From a virus: a stretch of DNA of 29,809 bases. Positions 1-7,057 of this stretch are shown here, piece after piece. Each line of letters begins with the position of its first letter. Position 1 is the stretch's first letter. The notes below the pieces were generated by a model, which had not been told where the DNA came from, did not search any database, and was given only the letters and a program-made list of their open reading frames with translations. The translations under genes and the position numbers were made by a program. The stretch is taken from IMG/VR virus record IMGVR_UViG_3300032086_003258, positions 1 to 29,809 of that record. One strand, given 5' to 3'.

Positions 1-46
1 AGCATCCTGTGGACGCTCAGATGGCAAGACATTGACTAGCTTAGCT
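1..46. other. unexplained left-end sequence outside the putative cos end
   Basis: These bases lie outside the left copy of the 11-mer GCGCGCGAACC that also ends the phage sequence at the right. If the genome has cohesive ends, a circular or concatemeric join would place the right-end bases (ending ACATTC) here instead, and they are not what is seen. No gene or known sequencing adapter was recognised. It could be a chimeric read, host or other flanking DNA, or real phage sequence if the cos interpretation is wrong. Confidence 0.4.
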
Positions 47-57
47 GCGCGCGAACC
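47..57. other. putative left cohesive end (cosN), 11-bp terminal repeat
   Basis: GCGCGCGAACC is identical to the 11 bases at 29740-29750 that immediately precede the sequencing adapter. Phages with lambda gpA-family terminases, as encoded here, make short 5' cohesive ends. End repair of such ends would leave the same short repeat at both contig ends. The match and the terminase type support this; the 46 extra bases to the left argue for caution. Confidence 0.5.
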
Positions 58-182
58 TGTTGCTTTTGCTCTCAGTCCAGAAGGACCCATGCCCGGGGGC
101 TGTCTGTCCTGCCCTGTGCTGTGTTCAAACCCCATGTTTAATGCTGTAGTATTGCCAAAAATATCGCCCGTCATATCGCGCC
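58..182. other. gene-free left terminal segment
   Basis: No convincing gene lies between the putative left end and the last minus-strand gene. The segment has a G/C-rich stretch near 100-108 and a short direct repeat (ATATCGC) near 165-178. By analogy with lambda, cosQ-like packaging-termination signals could lie on this side of cosN, but no specific motif can be assigned. Confidence 0.3.
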
Positions 183-485
183 TTATCGCTTGTATGCACG
201 CTTCGCATGATGCACAAATCCTGCCAGCCCTGGGTATCTTTGCTCCAATTCCAAAACCAGCGACCTAATACGCGATTTTTTCACACCAAGGCGGGCCTCC
301 ATCGCTCGATAACTTATATTCGGGTCAATAATCCGCTCGAACAATACCCAGAGCAACTTGGGATTGTCCTGGTACAACTGCGCCAACTTTGCCACGACAT
401 CACCGGCCAGTTGCCGCTCCTCTGGTTCGGCTTCATCCGGGACGTAAATGTCATCATCGAACTGTAGCTCTGTCCATCCGCTCAT
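183..485 (-). CDS. small helix-turn-helix protein, sigma region 4-like
   Basis: This is the last gene of the leftward operon. I chose the ATG at 485 (100 residues) over an upstream TTG at 599, because the longer form would run through most of the preceding gene. The N-terminus is acidic. The C-terminal half contains NISYRAMEARLGVKKSRIRS, which reads as a helix-turn-helix resembling sigma factor region 4 or phage late regulators (ArpU/RinA-like). It overlaps the upstream zinc-finger gene by about 30 bases. Its position at the end of the early operon would suit a late-gene activator, but that is inference. No known family is firmly recognised. Confidence 0.6.
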   Translation of the reverse strand: MSGWTELQFDDDIYVPDEAEPEERQLAGDVVAKLAQLYQDNPKLLWVLFERIIDPNISYRAMEARLGVKKSRIRSLVLELEQRYPGLAGFVHHAKRAYKR

Positions 486-840
486 TCTCTGATTGTTCCG
501 GTTCTTTGTAGCCTGCGTCAACTTCCCGCCTGCATTCAGCGCACCAATGCACTCGCCCCAGATTCTGCACCTCACATCCGCACGCCCGACAGAAAGCAAT
601 TTTCATTGGCACATCCCGTGTATGTTTCGGCCCAACGTAGTTATCATGGTATTGATTCAATGTCCTATTATCCGGCATTGCTAAACGTTCGTATTGCCTT
701 CGATATTTCCGCACGGTTTTCTTTTTGCACTCTTTGCATTCAGTCTGCCTTCCATCGGGACTTTTCGCCCGCCGATGGAACTCGGTCAATGGTAGCTTTT
801 TATAGCATGTTCCGCATTCTTTCCGTTTAATCTCGCTCAA
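454..840 (-). CDS. small protein with two zinc-binding Cys clusters
   Basis: The gene encodes 128 residues with two CxxC-pair modules. The first is near residues 9-39 (CGTC, then CKEC) with a basic linker, similar to zinc-ribbon or HNH-associated modules in phage proteins. The second is near residues 83-103 (CRACGC, then CAEC). The start is TTG at 840, overlapping the upstream stop (TTGA), and is preceded by AGAAGGA at suitable spacing, which supports this unusual start. The fold suggests nucleic-acid binding, perhaps regulation. The HNH catalytic histidines are not evident, so I do not call it a nuclease. Confidence 0.7.
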   Translation of the reverse strand: MSEIKRKECGTCYKKLPLTEFHRRAKSPDGRQTECKECKKKTVRKYRRQYERLAMPDNRTLNQYHDNYVGPKHTRDVPMKIAFCRACGCEVQNLGRVHWCAECRREVDAGYKEPEQSENERMDRATVR

Positions 841-1187
841 AACAATTCCTTCTGCCTTTCGGCCTCTATCTCTTTATTTTGTATCGCCCTGGCATGCCGT
901 ATATCGTCGGCCTGCTTAGTCAACCGCGCCGCTTCGTCATCGAGTATTGCGCAGGCAATTCGCACTTCGTCGTCGGTCGCTTGACTGGTCAAACGGAATG
1001 AACCGTCGATCTCCATGATGTGACCCTGACTGGCCTGCACTGCGAGGTTTAAGCGATTGCAGAACTCTCGCCATGGCATCTGGTCGATGCAACTCAACGT
1101 ATATATCTGGCTTGATGTGAGCCAATCTTCCTTGCCCCATCCATCAACGATATCCATTGCCATTCTTATGTTTTCCGGTGTACTCAT
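837..1187 (-). CDS. conserved-looking hypothetical phage protein
   Basis: The gene encodes 116 residues from an ATG at 1187, preceded by AAGGCGGG; a longer frame reaches 1301 but would overlap the upstream membrane-protein gene. The protein is mixed alpha-helical, with a charged C-terminal helix rich in Glu, Lys and Gln that may form a coiled coil. There are no signal peptide, membrane segments or recognisable catalytic motifs. It is translationally coupled to the zinc-finger gene by a 4-base overlap. The function is unknown; the location suggests an early accessory protein. Confidence 0.65.
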   Translation of the reverse strand: MSTPENIRMAMDIVDGWGKEDWLTSSQIYTLSCIDQMPWREFCNRLNLAVQASQGHIMEIDGSFRLTSQATDDEVRIACAILDDEAARLTKQADDIRHARAIQNKEIEAERQKELF

Positions 1188-1224
1188 CGCCCGCCTTTTT
1201 TGTTGAAAAATCCGCACTGTTTTT

Positions 1225-1395
1225 TCATCGCCCGCGCCAAACCTCGGCAATATAACAACAAATAAATGCGCCGATGATCGCCGTACCCAGCTTGACACCA
1301 CCGGCCACCGGTGCGGCCATCATGATACAACAAACCATAATGACCGCACCGATTACCATGCCCGCTATCAAAGCGGCTTTTTCTTCGCGTCTCAT
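1225..1395 (-). CDS. small two-pass membrane protein
   Basis: The gene encodes 56 residues from the ATG at 1395, with TTTAGGTG upstream as ribosome binding site. A charged start (MRREEKA) is followed by two hydrophobic stretches at roughly residues 8-30 and 34-49, with a short basic tail (WRGR). It sits in the early/replication operon next to the SSB-like gene. It could be a holin-like or superinfection-exclusion peptide, but size and topology alone cannot decide. Confidence 0.6.
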   Translation of the reverse strand: MRREEKAALIAGMVIGAVIMVCCIMMAAPVAGGVKLGTAIIGAFICCYIAEVWRGR

Positions 1396-1402
1396 ACCAC
1401 AC

Positions 1403-1744
1403 CTAAAACGGCAAATCATCGCCGTCTGTATCGATGCCCTGACCAGCAGCGGCCTGCGGATTCTTTGCAACCACCTCAAGCGAGAACCCGTCTATGCCGA
1501 TAAAATACTTTTCGCCTTTGTCCCAATAACGCGAATTCAAATTGCATTTGACCTGCACTTCGTCACCGATCGCAACTCCATCAGCCAATTCTGCCCGCTT
1601 GTTTAGCAGATCGATCGGAAAACAGTGATTGAACCGCTCGCCTTCCTGCATAACCAGTATCGTCCGCTTTGCAAACTTCTCGGTAATCTGATCCAATTCG
1701 CCAATCGCTTCGACCCGGCCTGTTATTTCTACTTCAATACTCAT
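1403..1744 (-). CDS. SSB-like OB-fold protein (DUF3127-like)
   Basis: The 113-residue protein has an OB-fold pattern: an alternating beta-strand N-terminus (VEITGRVEAI), then RTILVMQEG and a KYFIGIDGFSLEVV strand. It resembles DUF3127 proteins, found as phage or Bacteroidetes single-strand-binding-like proteins. The extreme C-terminus (DGDDLPF) matches the acidic tail ending in Pro-Phe by which bacterial SSB recruits partner proteins. It lies beside a RecE-like exonuclease gene, which fits a role in replication or recombination. The start is ATG with a strong AGGAGATAGAAACA leader. SSB-type function is inferred from the tail and context. Confidence 0.75.
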   Translation of the reverse strand: MSIEVEITGRVEAIGELDQITEKFAKRTILVMQEGERFNHCFPIDLLNKRAELADGVAIGDEVQVKCNLNSRYWDKGEKYFIGIDGFSLEVVAKNPQAAAGQGIDTDGDDLPF

Positions 1745-1765
1745 TGTGTTTCTATCTCCTGTTTT
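1744..1765 (-). promoter_or_regulatory. strong ribosome binding site, repeated leader element
   Basis: The leader CAGGAGATAGAAACA before the SSB-like gene is the same 15 bases that occur before the gene starting at 2966. A shortened form, GGAGATAGAA, precedes the primase gene at 5745. The shared block extends beyond a plain Shine-Dalgarno sequence, suggesting a conserved translation element of the replication module. Confidence 0.55.
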
Positions 1766-2640
1766 TAGTACTTACTTTCTATATCTAATATGATCGGCTC
1801 GGTGCAATCGTACGCCGGCCATTCGTGCCGCTCTTTGTCTTGGTACTGCCGGTAGATTTCCAAACCGGCTTTGTACATCTCGCGCCCGGCAATCAATGTC
1901 GCTTCGCTTGCCTGATACACACTGACGGCATACGGTGCCGTTTTTTCTACAAAGATCCAAATGAATTTATCGACTTCGAATCCCAGTTGCGCGGCAATAT
2001 CGCAATAAAACGCCGCGCTTATATGGTATCCATACTTGGTGCTTGATCGCGTCACCGGCACCGGTCGCCCGTCCTGCGTTGTCTTTAGATCAACAATCAC
2101 GTTGCCATGCTTCGCACTGGTAAACATGGCATCGGGTCGAATCTTGAGCAATACGCCGTCATGGTTATAGAAACCGCTGCACTCAACGTTTATATCATCC
2201 GGCAGCCATTCGCCTGCGTTATGCCGTACTGATTCCGCTATGATTTGAGCCTTCTTTACTAGGTTATAATCAACGACCTCTCTCCCATCGTCAAATGGTT
2301 CGACCTTTTTACCATGCACGCCACAATACCAATCGCCTTCGCTGTCATATATTGTTCCAGGATTCGTGCATGCATCACCATTGGCTTTAAATGCTGTACA
2401 TGGCTGCATCACTCGATACTGCTTCAATATTTGTTTCGGCTCCAGAACTGCGGTATGAATCAAGCGGCCTTCCTGCAATGTCGGCGAATCGTATGGCTGC
2501 GCCTGTGCGTAGTGCGCTGGCGATCGTATCAGTTGCTTGATATTCGACGATGATAGCCCCGGGCCGCCGTGATACTCATAATCCGGCATGTAATCTTTCC
2601 AACCATCCGGCATGTCATCAATCGAACAATCCGCGCTCAT
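1765..2640 (-). CDS. RecE-like PD-(D/E)XK exonuclease with zinc-binding insert
   Basis: The 291-residue protein resembles phage RecE C-terminal domain / DUF3799 exonucleases, which resect double-stranded DNA 5' to 3' for recombination. An N-terminal GLSSSNIKQLIRSPAHY and TLQEGRLIHTAV pattern is typical of the family. The nuclease core shows RPDAM (Asp170) followed by IVDLKTT (Asp184, Lys186). Between these lies an unusual Cys-rich insert, C81, C91, C106 and H109, with the look of a small zinc knuckle. It overlaps the upstream gene by 4 bases. With the SSB-like protein and the 109-residue upstream protein it forms a recombination module. I am confident of the nuclease family but not of exact polarity. 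Confidence 0.87.
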   Translation of the reverse strand: MSADCSIDDMPDGWKDYMPDYEYHGGPGLSSSNIKQLIRSPAHYAQAQPYDSPTLQEGRLIHTAVLEPKQILKQYRVMQPCTAFKANGDACTNPGTIYDSEGDWYCGVHGKKVEPFDDGREVVDYNLVKKAQIIAESVRHNAGEWLPDDINVECSGFYNHDGVLLKIRPDAMFTSAKHGNVIVDLKTTQDGRPVPVTRSSTKYGYHISAAFYCDIAAQLGFEVDKFIWIFVEKTAPYAVSVYQASEATLIAGREMYKAGLEIYRQYQDKERHEWPAYDCTEPIILDIESKY

Positions 2641-2966
2641 TTCAGCCCGCCTTTCTTACCGCGAACCCGGATGCAAGGCACCGTCTCACCAAACGCCTGG
2701 CAGGTGGTCGGGTAAAGCGTAATCTCTTTGCCCGTCCAGTTGTCGGTATCATCGCCATAGTGCGAGGCGATCAGCTTGGCATTTGTTTTATTCATGACCA
2801 TCGCTTTCTTCGCCTTGGCAAACGTCAAAAGAAAACAATCGCTTGTTTCGCCTGTCTCACTGGTGATCCGTTCCTTTTTGACCGTTTCGATCGTTACCTT
2901 CGCATCCTTGCCACCCAGATCGGCTGCCGACAAGTAGGTTGATGGGTACATTTCGTGTATCTTCAT
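2637..2966 (-). CDS. recombination-module partner of the RecE-like nuclease
   Basis: The gene encodes 109 residues from the ATG at 2966, preceded by the CAGGAGATAGAAACA leader. The pattern SAADL.G...VTIETV, FLLTFAK and MNKTNAKLIASHYGDDTDNW, ending in a basic RVRGKKGG tail, matches a small beta-rich family often found in phage replication regions and usually annotated hypothetical. It may bind single-stranded DNA or assist annealing. It is translationally coupled to the exonuclease gene (4-base overlap), which supports a functional link. I cannot name the family. Confidence 0.72.
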   Translation of the reverse strand: MKIHEMYPSTYLSAADLGGKDAKVTIETVKKERITSETGETSDCFLLTFAKAKKAMVMNKTNAKLIASHYGDDTDNWTGKEITLYPTTCQAFGETVPCIRVRGKKGGLK

Positions 2967-3005
2967 TTGTTTCTATCTCCTGATTTGAGGTTAAAGGCGC
3001 GAATC

Positions 3006-3275
3006 CTACTGATCCCGCCCGAAAAAGTCAATCGATCGTTTTGGCGTGTTTTTGGGAGTTGGGAGCTTTTCTGACGTTATAAGAGCCGATTTCATTTTTT
3101 TTTCGGAAGTCCCTTTTTTTTTTATATTTACTCTTACTTCAACTTTTAATCTCTCCCAATACCCAAAATCCCAAACGTAAACCCTTGATTTTACGGTGTT
3201 TCCTATTTTTGGGAGGTCTGAAACAGGCTCCCAAAGCTCCCAATCAATCCTGTACAATTTTGTACACCTTTGCAT
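3006..3275 (-). CDS. doubtful ORF over the iteron-like region
   Basis: An 89-codon frame runs from an ATG inside the 3' end of the primase gene. I give it low confidence: there is no ribosome binding site, the frame crosses long A-runs near 3095-3123, and its Trp-rich N-terminus comes from repeated TTGGGAG elements. If translated, it would be a small basic protein. A non-coding, origin-like role for this DNA is the better explanation. Confidence 0.25.
   Translation of the reverse strand: MQRCTKLYRIDWELWEPVSDLPKIGNTVKSRVYVWDFGYWERLKVEVRVNIKKKGTSEKKMKSALITSEKLPTPKNTPKRSIDFFGRDQ
3052..3243. repeat. iteron-like cluster of TTGGGAG/CTCCCAA; candidate replication origin
   Basis: Six exact copies of a 7-mer occur in 192 bp: TTGGGAG at 3052, 3059 and 3209, and CTCCCAA at 3153, 3228 and 3237. 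The first two are perfect tandem repeats. Copies at 3209 and 3228 form an inverted repeat with an 8-bp stem (3208-3215 with 3228-3235). Between the clusters the DNA is unusually A/T-rich, with long T-runs. It directly follows the primase-helicase gene. Iterons plus an A/T-rich melting segment beside a primase gene are typical of replication origins; the assignment is inference. Confidence 0.5.
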
Positions 3276-5745
3276 GTTTGCTATATTGCTGATCGACCAC
3301 TGATACCCTGCCCGGCTCCATCGTGCATAATCGCGACAAATACGTCCCGCACGCCCTGGACCAACCCAACAACGACCTCGCCTTGTGCCGCGTCGCTTCG
3401 TTTTCCGTCAATTCGGCTTCCAATTCCGCCGCTGTTCCGATCCATTCCGGTCGTAAATCCGTCCAGGGGTCGAGCATATCGATTAATTCGAGCAACCCGA
3501 TCTCATTGCTTAAACCGTTTAATCGCTGCAATAGGACGGGATCTTGCCAGCCCTCAATTTGCATACGCTTCCCGCCGTACTCATTCAACCAGGCTGTTTC
3601 GTTTTCCATCGCCCATAAAAAACCCGGTATTTCCTGCTTTAATTGAGCCTCGAACGTTTCGCGCCCTTCCGGCGTGTTGGTGTCCATTGGCATTTCGTTC
3701 CGGCATGCCCGCAACAATAAGAATTTATCTGCGAGGCTTTCATCGACCGGCGGTAAAACCTGCATGTGTTCCGCTTCGTCGTTGCAACAAACGATCACGC
3801 GCCAATGTGGTGCGCAGGTAAACGCATCAAATCCCTTTGGTTCAATTCGGTGTTTGTTATCAACGGAAAATTGCTTGAACGCTGCCGCCATACCCATCCT
3901 GGAACGCATGTCTTTTGCCGTCGCTTCATCGTCACAAACCAGCAAAACCGATTTTAAGAGATCCGCATTAAATGCCGTCTCACCGCATAAATACCGATAA
4001 CCTTTGCCATGAGGTTTTTCGCCCATCATCATATTCAGTATGGATACCGCTAATGTTTTGCCGCATTCTCTCGGCCCGCATAGCACCAATATGGGAAGCG
4101 GCATCCATTGCCGGCGGTGCAACGATCTCCAATAAAAATAACAAGCCGCCATGAATCGGCGTCGATTGTCTGCATCGGGAAACAGACCCGACATGACTTG
4201 CCCCAACGTTGACCAATCGCGCTTGACTGGCTGCGGTGTTTCGATCGTGCTGGTGCATAATACCTTGGCATTGTTCATCTGATGCACGCCGGCATCATAT
4301 CCCGCAATTTCGCCCGCAAATGTTAGCGGCGAATCCATCTGCATCTTCAAAAGTATTTCATCGGTCAACTTGATCCCGTTTGGCAATACTTCATCGGGTA
4401 CGCCATACCGCAACAGGTGCGTAGGCGCATCGGCCCGGCTGACTGGTATATACCGGTCGCCTTCGCGCCAATAATATATGCGCTCGCCTTTGCCCGAAAC
4501 CAAACAATGCACTTCCAGGTTGTACGTTTTCGGTTCGAACGGGTCGACCTGCTCGGATTCGTCGATCAATCGAAATACTCGGCCACCATGTGCGAGACTG
4601 TAGATGTTCGGCCTGTCCGAATCGCTGTAGATGATCCCGGTCGGCTGCGTGCCTCTATAGCCTGGTTCTGCCGGGTCGAGGCATTGCTTTGCATGGTATC
4701 GTTTCGGATCGGCTAATATGTGCCCAACCGATACAGGTAAAACCGCCCCGCCATCTTTAATGTACACGATAAAGTCGGTTTCGAGGTCGTCCGTTTCGAG
4801 TGCTTTGGTGATTCGTTCAACCGCCCGCTCGATTTGCTCCGGCGTTGCCCGACTTCCGGCCTCTTTTTTAGCCCTGCTTTTGACGTACTCAACCCGCACT
4901 CGGTTTGCCTCGCCGCTCGCCGCTTCGACTGCATCGGCAATGATCTGCTTGGCCTGTTTGCCTTCGGCCACCTTGCCATGCTTTACGATATGTACCGAAT
5001 CAATCGCATCGCCATGCTGCACAACTGGCATGCCCCGCCGTTGTTCCAATCCGGCACCGCATTCGGCACCGCTTGCGAAGTCCAAGCGGCTCGGTTGAAA
5101 CACGCTCGCATCGATCACCGATCGAACCAACCGGCTGCCTGCCTTGCTGATCTCGATGCGCCCGAAACCCTTTAGCCACATTCGTTCCGCTAATACCTCG
5201 CCCGCTCGCGGAATATCTGCCGCCGATTGTACAAACAAATAAAGCCGCTGCCCCTGCAATCCGTTTAGCTCGCGCCCCAGGTCGTCGTATATGAACGAAC
5301 TGCTCGACGGCATCCAAACCCAACCGCCGGCGGTGATGCCATTGCAACAAAATTCCAACGCTGCCAGCAATTCATCGCGATCGTATGGCTTGACGCCTTC
5401 GGTTGGATCGTAGTCAATCATCATGATTCCCGGCCCTGGCGCATAATGGAAATGATCGTTCGTCCTGGTCGCTTTGTCTTTCGGCTGACCTAACCGGTGC
5501 CATTCGTCGCGGGTGACAATCTCGCAATCGCCATAATCCGGCGTGCCAAATGTCAACGCCTGATTCGTTCCAAGGGTCAATAGCAGATCGGCGAATGATT
5601 GCGGCGATTCGATTTCGAGTACTTCGGCCCGGCCCTCGGTCATGTGCGCCGATGCCGTCTTGACTAGCTCGCCACCAACCAGATCAAACCGCTTTGTCAG
5701 TATCTCCGGTATGCGCGAGGTTATGCGCGTCAATTTTGTTTGCAA
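3244..5745 (-). CDS. primase-polymerase/SF3 helicase fusion protein
   Basis: The 833-residue replication protein has two parts. The N-terminal third looks like an archaeo-eukaryotic primase/PrimPol domain: MMIDYDP near residues 108-114 gives the metal-binding DxD, followed by a WMPSSSS segment near 144-150 and QRLYLFV near 166-172. The C-terminal part is a superfamily 3/VirE-like ATPase with Walker A GPRECGKT (557-564), Walker B LLVCDDEA (601-608) and a sensor-like RVIVCCND (649-656). Such fusions prime and unwind DNA at phage origins. The TTG start at 5745 is supported by GGAGATAGAAT just upstream. The adjacent iteron cluster fits origin recognition. Confidence 0.87.
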   Translation of the reverse strand: MQTKLTRITSRIPEILTKRFDLVGGELVKTASAHMTEGRAEVLEIESPQSFADLLLTLGTNQALTFGTPDYGDCEIVTRDEWHRLGQPKDKATRTNDHFHYAPGPGIMMIDYDPTEGVKPYDRDELLAALEFCCNGITAGGWVWMPSSSSFIYDDLGRELNGLQGQRLYLFVQSAADIPRAGEVLAERMWLKGFGRIEISKAGSRLVRSVIDASVFQPSRLDFASGAECGAGLEQRRGMPVVQHGDAIDSVHIVKHGKVAEGKQAKQIIADAVEAASGEANRVRVEYVKSRAKKEAGSRATPEQIERAVERITKALETDDLETDFIVYIKDGGAVLPVSVGHILADPKRYHAKQCLDPAEPGYRGTQPTGIIYSDSDRPNIYSLAHGGRVFRLIDESEQVDPFEPKTYNLEVHCLVSGKGERIYYWREGDRYIPVSRADAPTHLLRYGVPDEVLPNGIKLTDEILLKMQMDSPLTFAGEIAGYDAGVHQMNNAKVLCTSTIETPQPVKRDWSTLGQVMSGLFPDADNRRRFMAACYFYWRSLHRRQWMPLPILVLCGPRECGKTLAVSILNMMMGEKPHGKGYRYLCGETAFNADLLKSVLLVCDDEATAKDMRSRMGMAAAFKQFSVDNKHRIEPKGFDAFTCAPHWRVIVCCNDEAEHMQVLPPVDESLADKFLLLRACRNEMPMDTNTPEGRETFEAQLKQEIPGFLWAMENETAWLNEYGGKRMQIEGWQDPVLLQRLNGLSNEIGLLELIDMLDPWTDLRPEWIGTAAELEAELTENEATRHKARSLLGWSRACGTYLSRLCTMEPGRVSVVDQQYSKHAKVYKIVQD
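3251..3266. promoter_or_regulatory. paired TGTACA sites, 10 bp apart
   Basis: TGTACAA and TTGTACA form a perfect inverted repeat with a 2-base centre, so the two palindromic TGTACA cores start exactly 10 bp apart. The same spacing occurs next to the small terminase gene at 29714-29729. It lies in the last codons of the primase gene, adjoining the iteron cluster. A dimeric DNA-binding protein on one face of the helix is a plausible user. Confidence 0.4.
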
Positions 5746-5767
5746 ATTCTATCTCCGATTGCGTGTT

Positions 5768-6406
5768 TTAAAATAACTCGATCTGCGCCGTTTCGCGCCT
5801 AATCCGTTCGCAGGCTGCGTCATAGTATTCTTTGTCCAATTCGCACGCGGTTAGATGGTGCTTTGCGTAATGACAAGCAATCGCGATTGAACCGCTTCCA
5901 AGGTGTGTATCAAGTATGGTATCGCCCGGTTTAGCGTAGTTTTGCAAAAGCCATTTGTACAACTTTATTGATTTTTGCGTCGGATGAATTCGGCCTTCCG
6001 AATTTGTTTGCGCTATATTTTCGCGAAAATATCTAGCCACTTGATCAAAGCTAGTCCACGCCAACTCGCAATCTGCGTAGCTATTTCCATGTATAGTTTT
6101 ATCCCAGCAAATAAAACACCGAAAAGCTGGTAGCATATCGGAAAAATAATTTCCGCCCCAAACAATTTGATTTTTTGAAACTCGCCGCAACTCTATAAAA
6201 TATTTGAAACTAGGTCGCTCCGTATCCCAATCGTTTCGTTTATAATATTTTTTTTCAGTTTTGCTCGACCCATTTTTAAAATGTGTCGAACCTGCGCCGA
6301 TCCCATAAGGCGGGTCGACTATAGCCAAATCGAAATGTTTGTCGGGATATTCGGCCATCAACTCCATGCAATCTTGGTGGCGTATGTCGAGTAAATCGGT
6401 TTTCAT
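5768..6406 (-). CDS. beta-class adenine/cytosine-N4 DNA methyltransferase
   Basis: The 212-residue enzyme is predicted to use S-adenosylmethionine to methylate a DNA exocyclic amine. The catalytic motif IV DPPY (31-34) comes before HPTQKS (141-146) and the SAM-binding motif I (DTHLGSGS, 166-173), the order seen in beta-class enzymes such as M.MboII. No target-recognition specificity can be read. The gene overlaps the upstream PD-(D/E)XK gene by 4 bases. Its DNA has more A/T runs than its neighbours (for example around 6240-6255), suggesting separate acquisition. It could act as an orphan protective methylase or with the upstream nuclease. Confidence 0.9.
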   Translation of the reverse strand: MKTDLLDIRHQDCMELMAEYPDKHFDLAIVDPPYGIGAGSTHFKNGSSKTEKKYYKRNDWDTERPSFKYFIELRRVSKNQIVWGGNYFSDMLPAFRCFICWDKTIHGNSYADCELAWTSFDQVARYFRENIAQTNSEGRIHPTQKSIKLYKWLLQNYAKPGDTILDTHLGSGSIAIACHYAKHHLTACELDKEYYDAACERIRRETAQIELF

Positions 6407-6876
6407 ATTTCCTGCTCCAACTCTTTTTGTTCCATCGCGTAAATCGGCCCATGCCCGTAATCGGTCAACCTATCCGGCTGCATCAAATCGAATCCCGTTG
6501 CAAATCCTGCAAACCTGTAAGTCGGCATGGTGCCAATCATCAATGCGAATAGATCGACCGTTAAACTCTTTTTTGCCCCGACAATCAATCGCCCGTTTTC
6601 GTATGCTGTGCATTTGACATCAACCGTTCGCCCGTCATGCAATAGCACGTCATGGCTTGGCGGTTTCTGGTTCAATGCGTCGAGGTCTGGGTACAAATTA
6701 AACAACCGGCAAAACGCCAACTCGCTTGCGAACCCTTCAACATCGTTAAACGTCTGCCCTTGCGGCCCGTTCTTTTCTCGCCATGCCGTGCCTTGTTCCA
6801 AAACGCTTTGCTTTCGCCTGGCCAATGCGCGGGCAATGTCGCACTCGCATTTATTCAGTTCGATCTGCATTGTCAT
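6403..6876 (-). CDS. PD-(D/E)XK nuclease-like protein coupled to the methyltransferase
   Basis: The gene encodes 157 residues if started at the second of two tandem ATGs (6876), which has AGGAGG at ideal spacing; an upstream frame to 6954 lacks this. A candidate nuclease core is Glu52, SHD (Asp76) and TVDVKCT (Asp86, Lys88), followed by hydrophobic strands. This fits small PD-(D/E)XK proteins, possibly restriction-endonuclease-like. It overlaps the methyltransferase by 4 bases and follows the Lar-like gene. A restriction partner, a host-DNA-degrading nuclease or a repair nuclease are all possible. Confidence 0.65.
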   Translation of the reverse strand: MTMQIELNKCECDIARALARRKQSVLEQGTAWREKNGPQGQTFNDVEGFASELAFCRLFNLYPDLDALNQKPPSHDVLLHDGRTVDVKCTAYENGRLIVGAKKSLTVDLFALMIGTMPTYRFAGFATGFDLMQPDRLTDYGHGPIYAMEQKELEQEI

Positions 6877-7057
6877 CATCCGGCCTCCTGTTCCATATAA
6901 AATCTGCCCGACATCCAAATCGAACATGGTGCGCAAATTTGATCCAACATTCATTGCAACGAATCGTCAACACGTCATCCCTTACCTCGCGCACTGGTCT
7001 GCTTCCGCAGAATGGGCAGTCCTTGAGGTGTTCTGTATTGGATTCTTCGTTATTCAT
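6851..7057 (-). CDS. Lar-like restriction alleviation zinc protein
   Basis: The 68-residue protein has the Lar-family layout: LKDCPFCGS at residues 11-19, a second pair CNEC (34-37) and a C-terminal FIWNRR motif. In Rac prophage, Lar reduces type I restriction and promotes host modification of incoming DNA; many homologues are only known as zinc-ribbon proteins. The start has a strong GGAGG site. Lying beside a methyltransferase and a nuclease-like gene supports an anti-restriction role. The family match is good, but the biochemical role is inferred. Confidence 0.75.
   Translation of the reverse strand: MNNEESNTEHLKDCPFCGSRPVREVRDDVLTIRCNECWIKFAHHVRFGCRADFIWNRRPDDDNADRTE

Noticed and set aside
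32-268. Plus-strand frame of 78 codons at the left end
   Set aside because: It runs through the putative cos end and overlaps the better-supported minus-strand gene; no ribosome binding site or recognisable protein.
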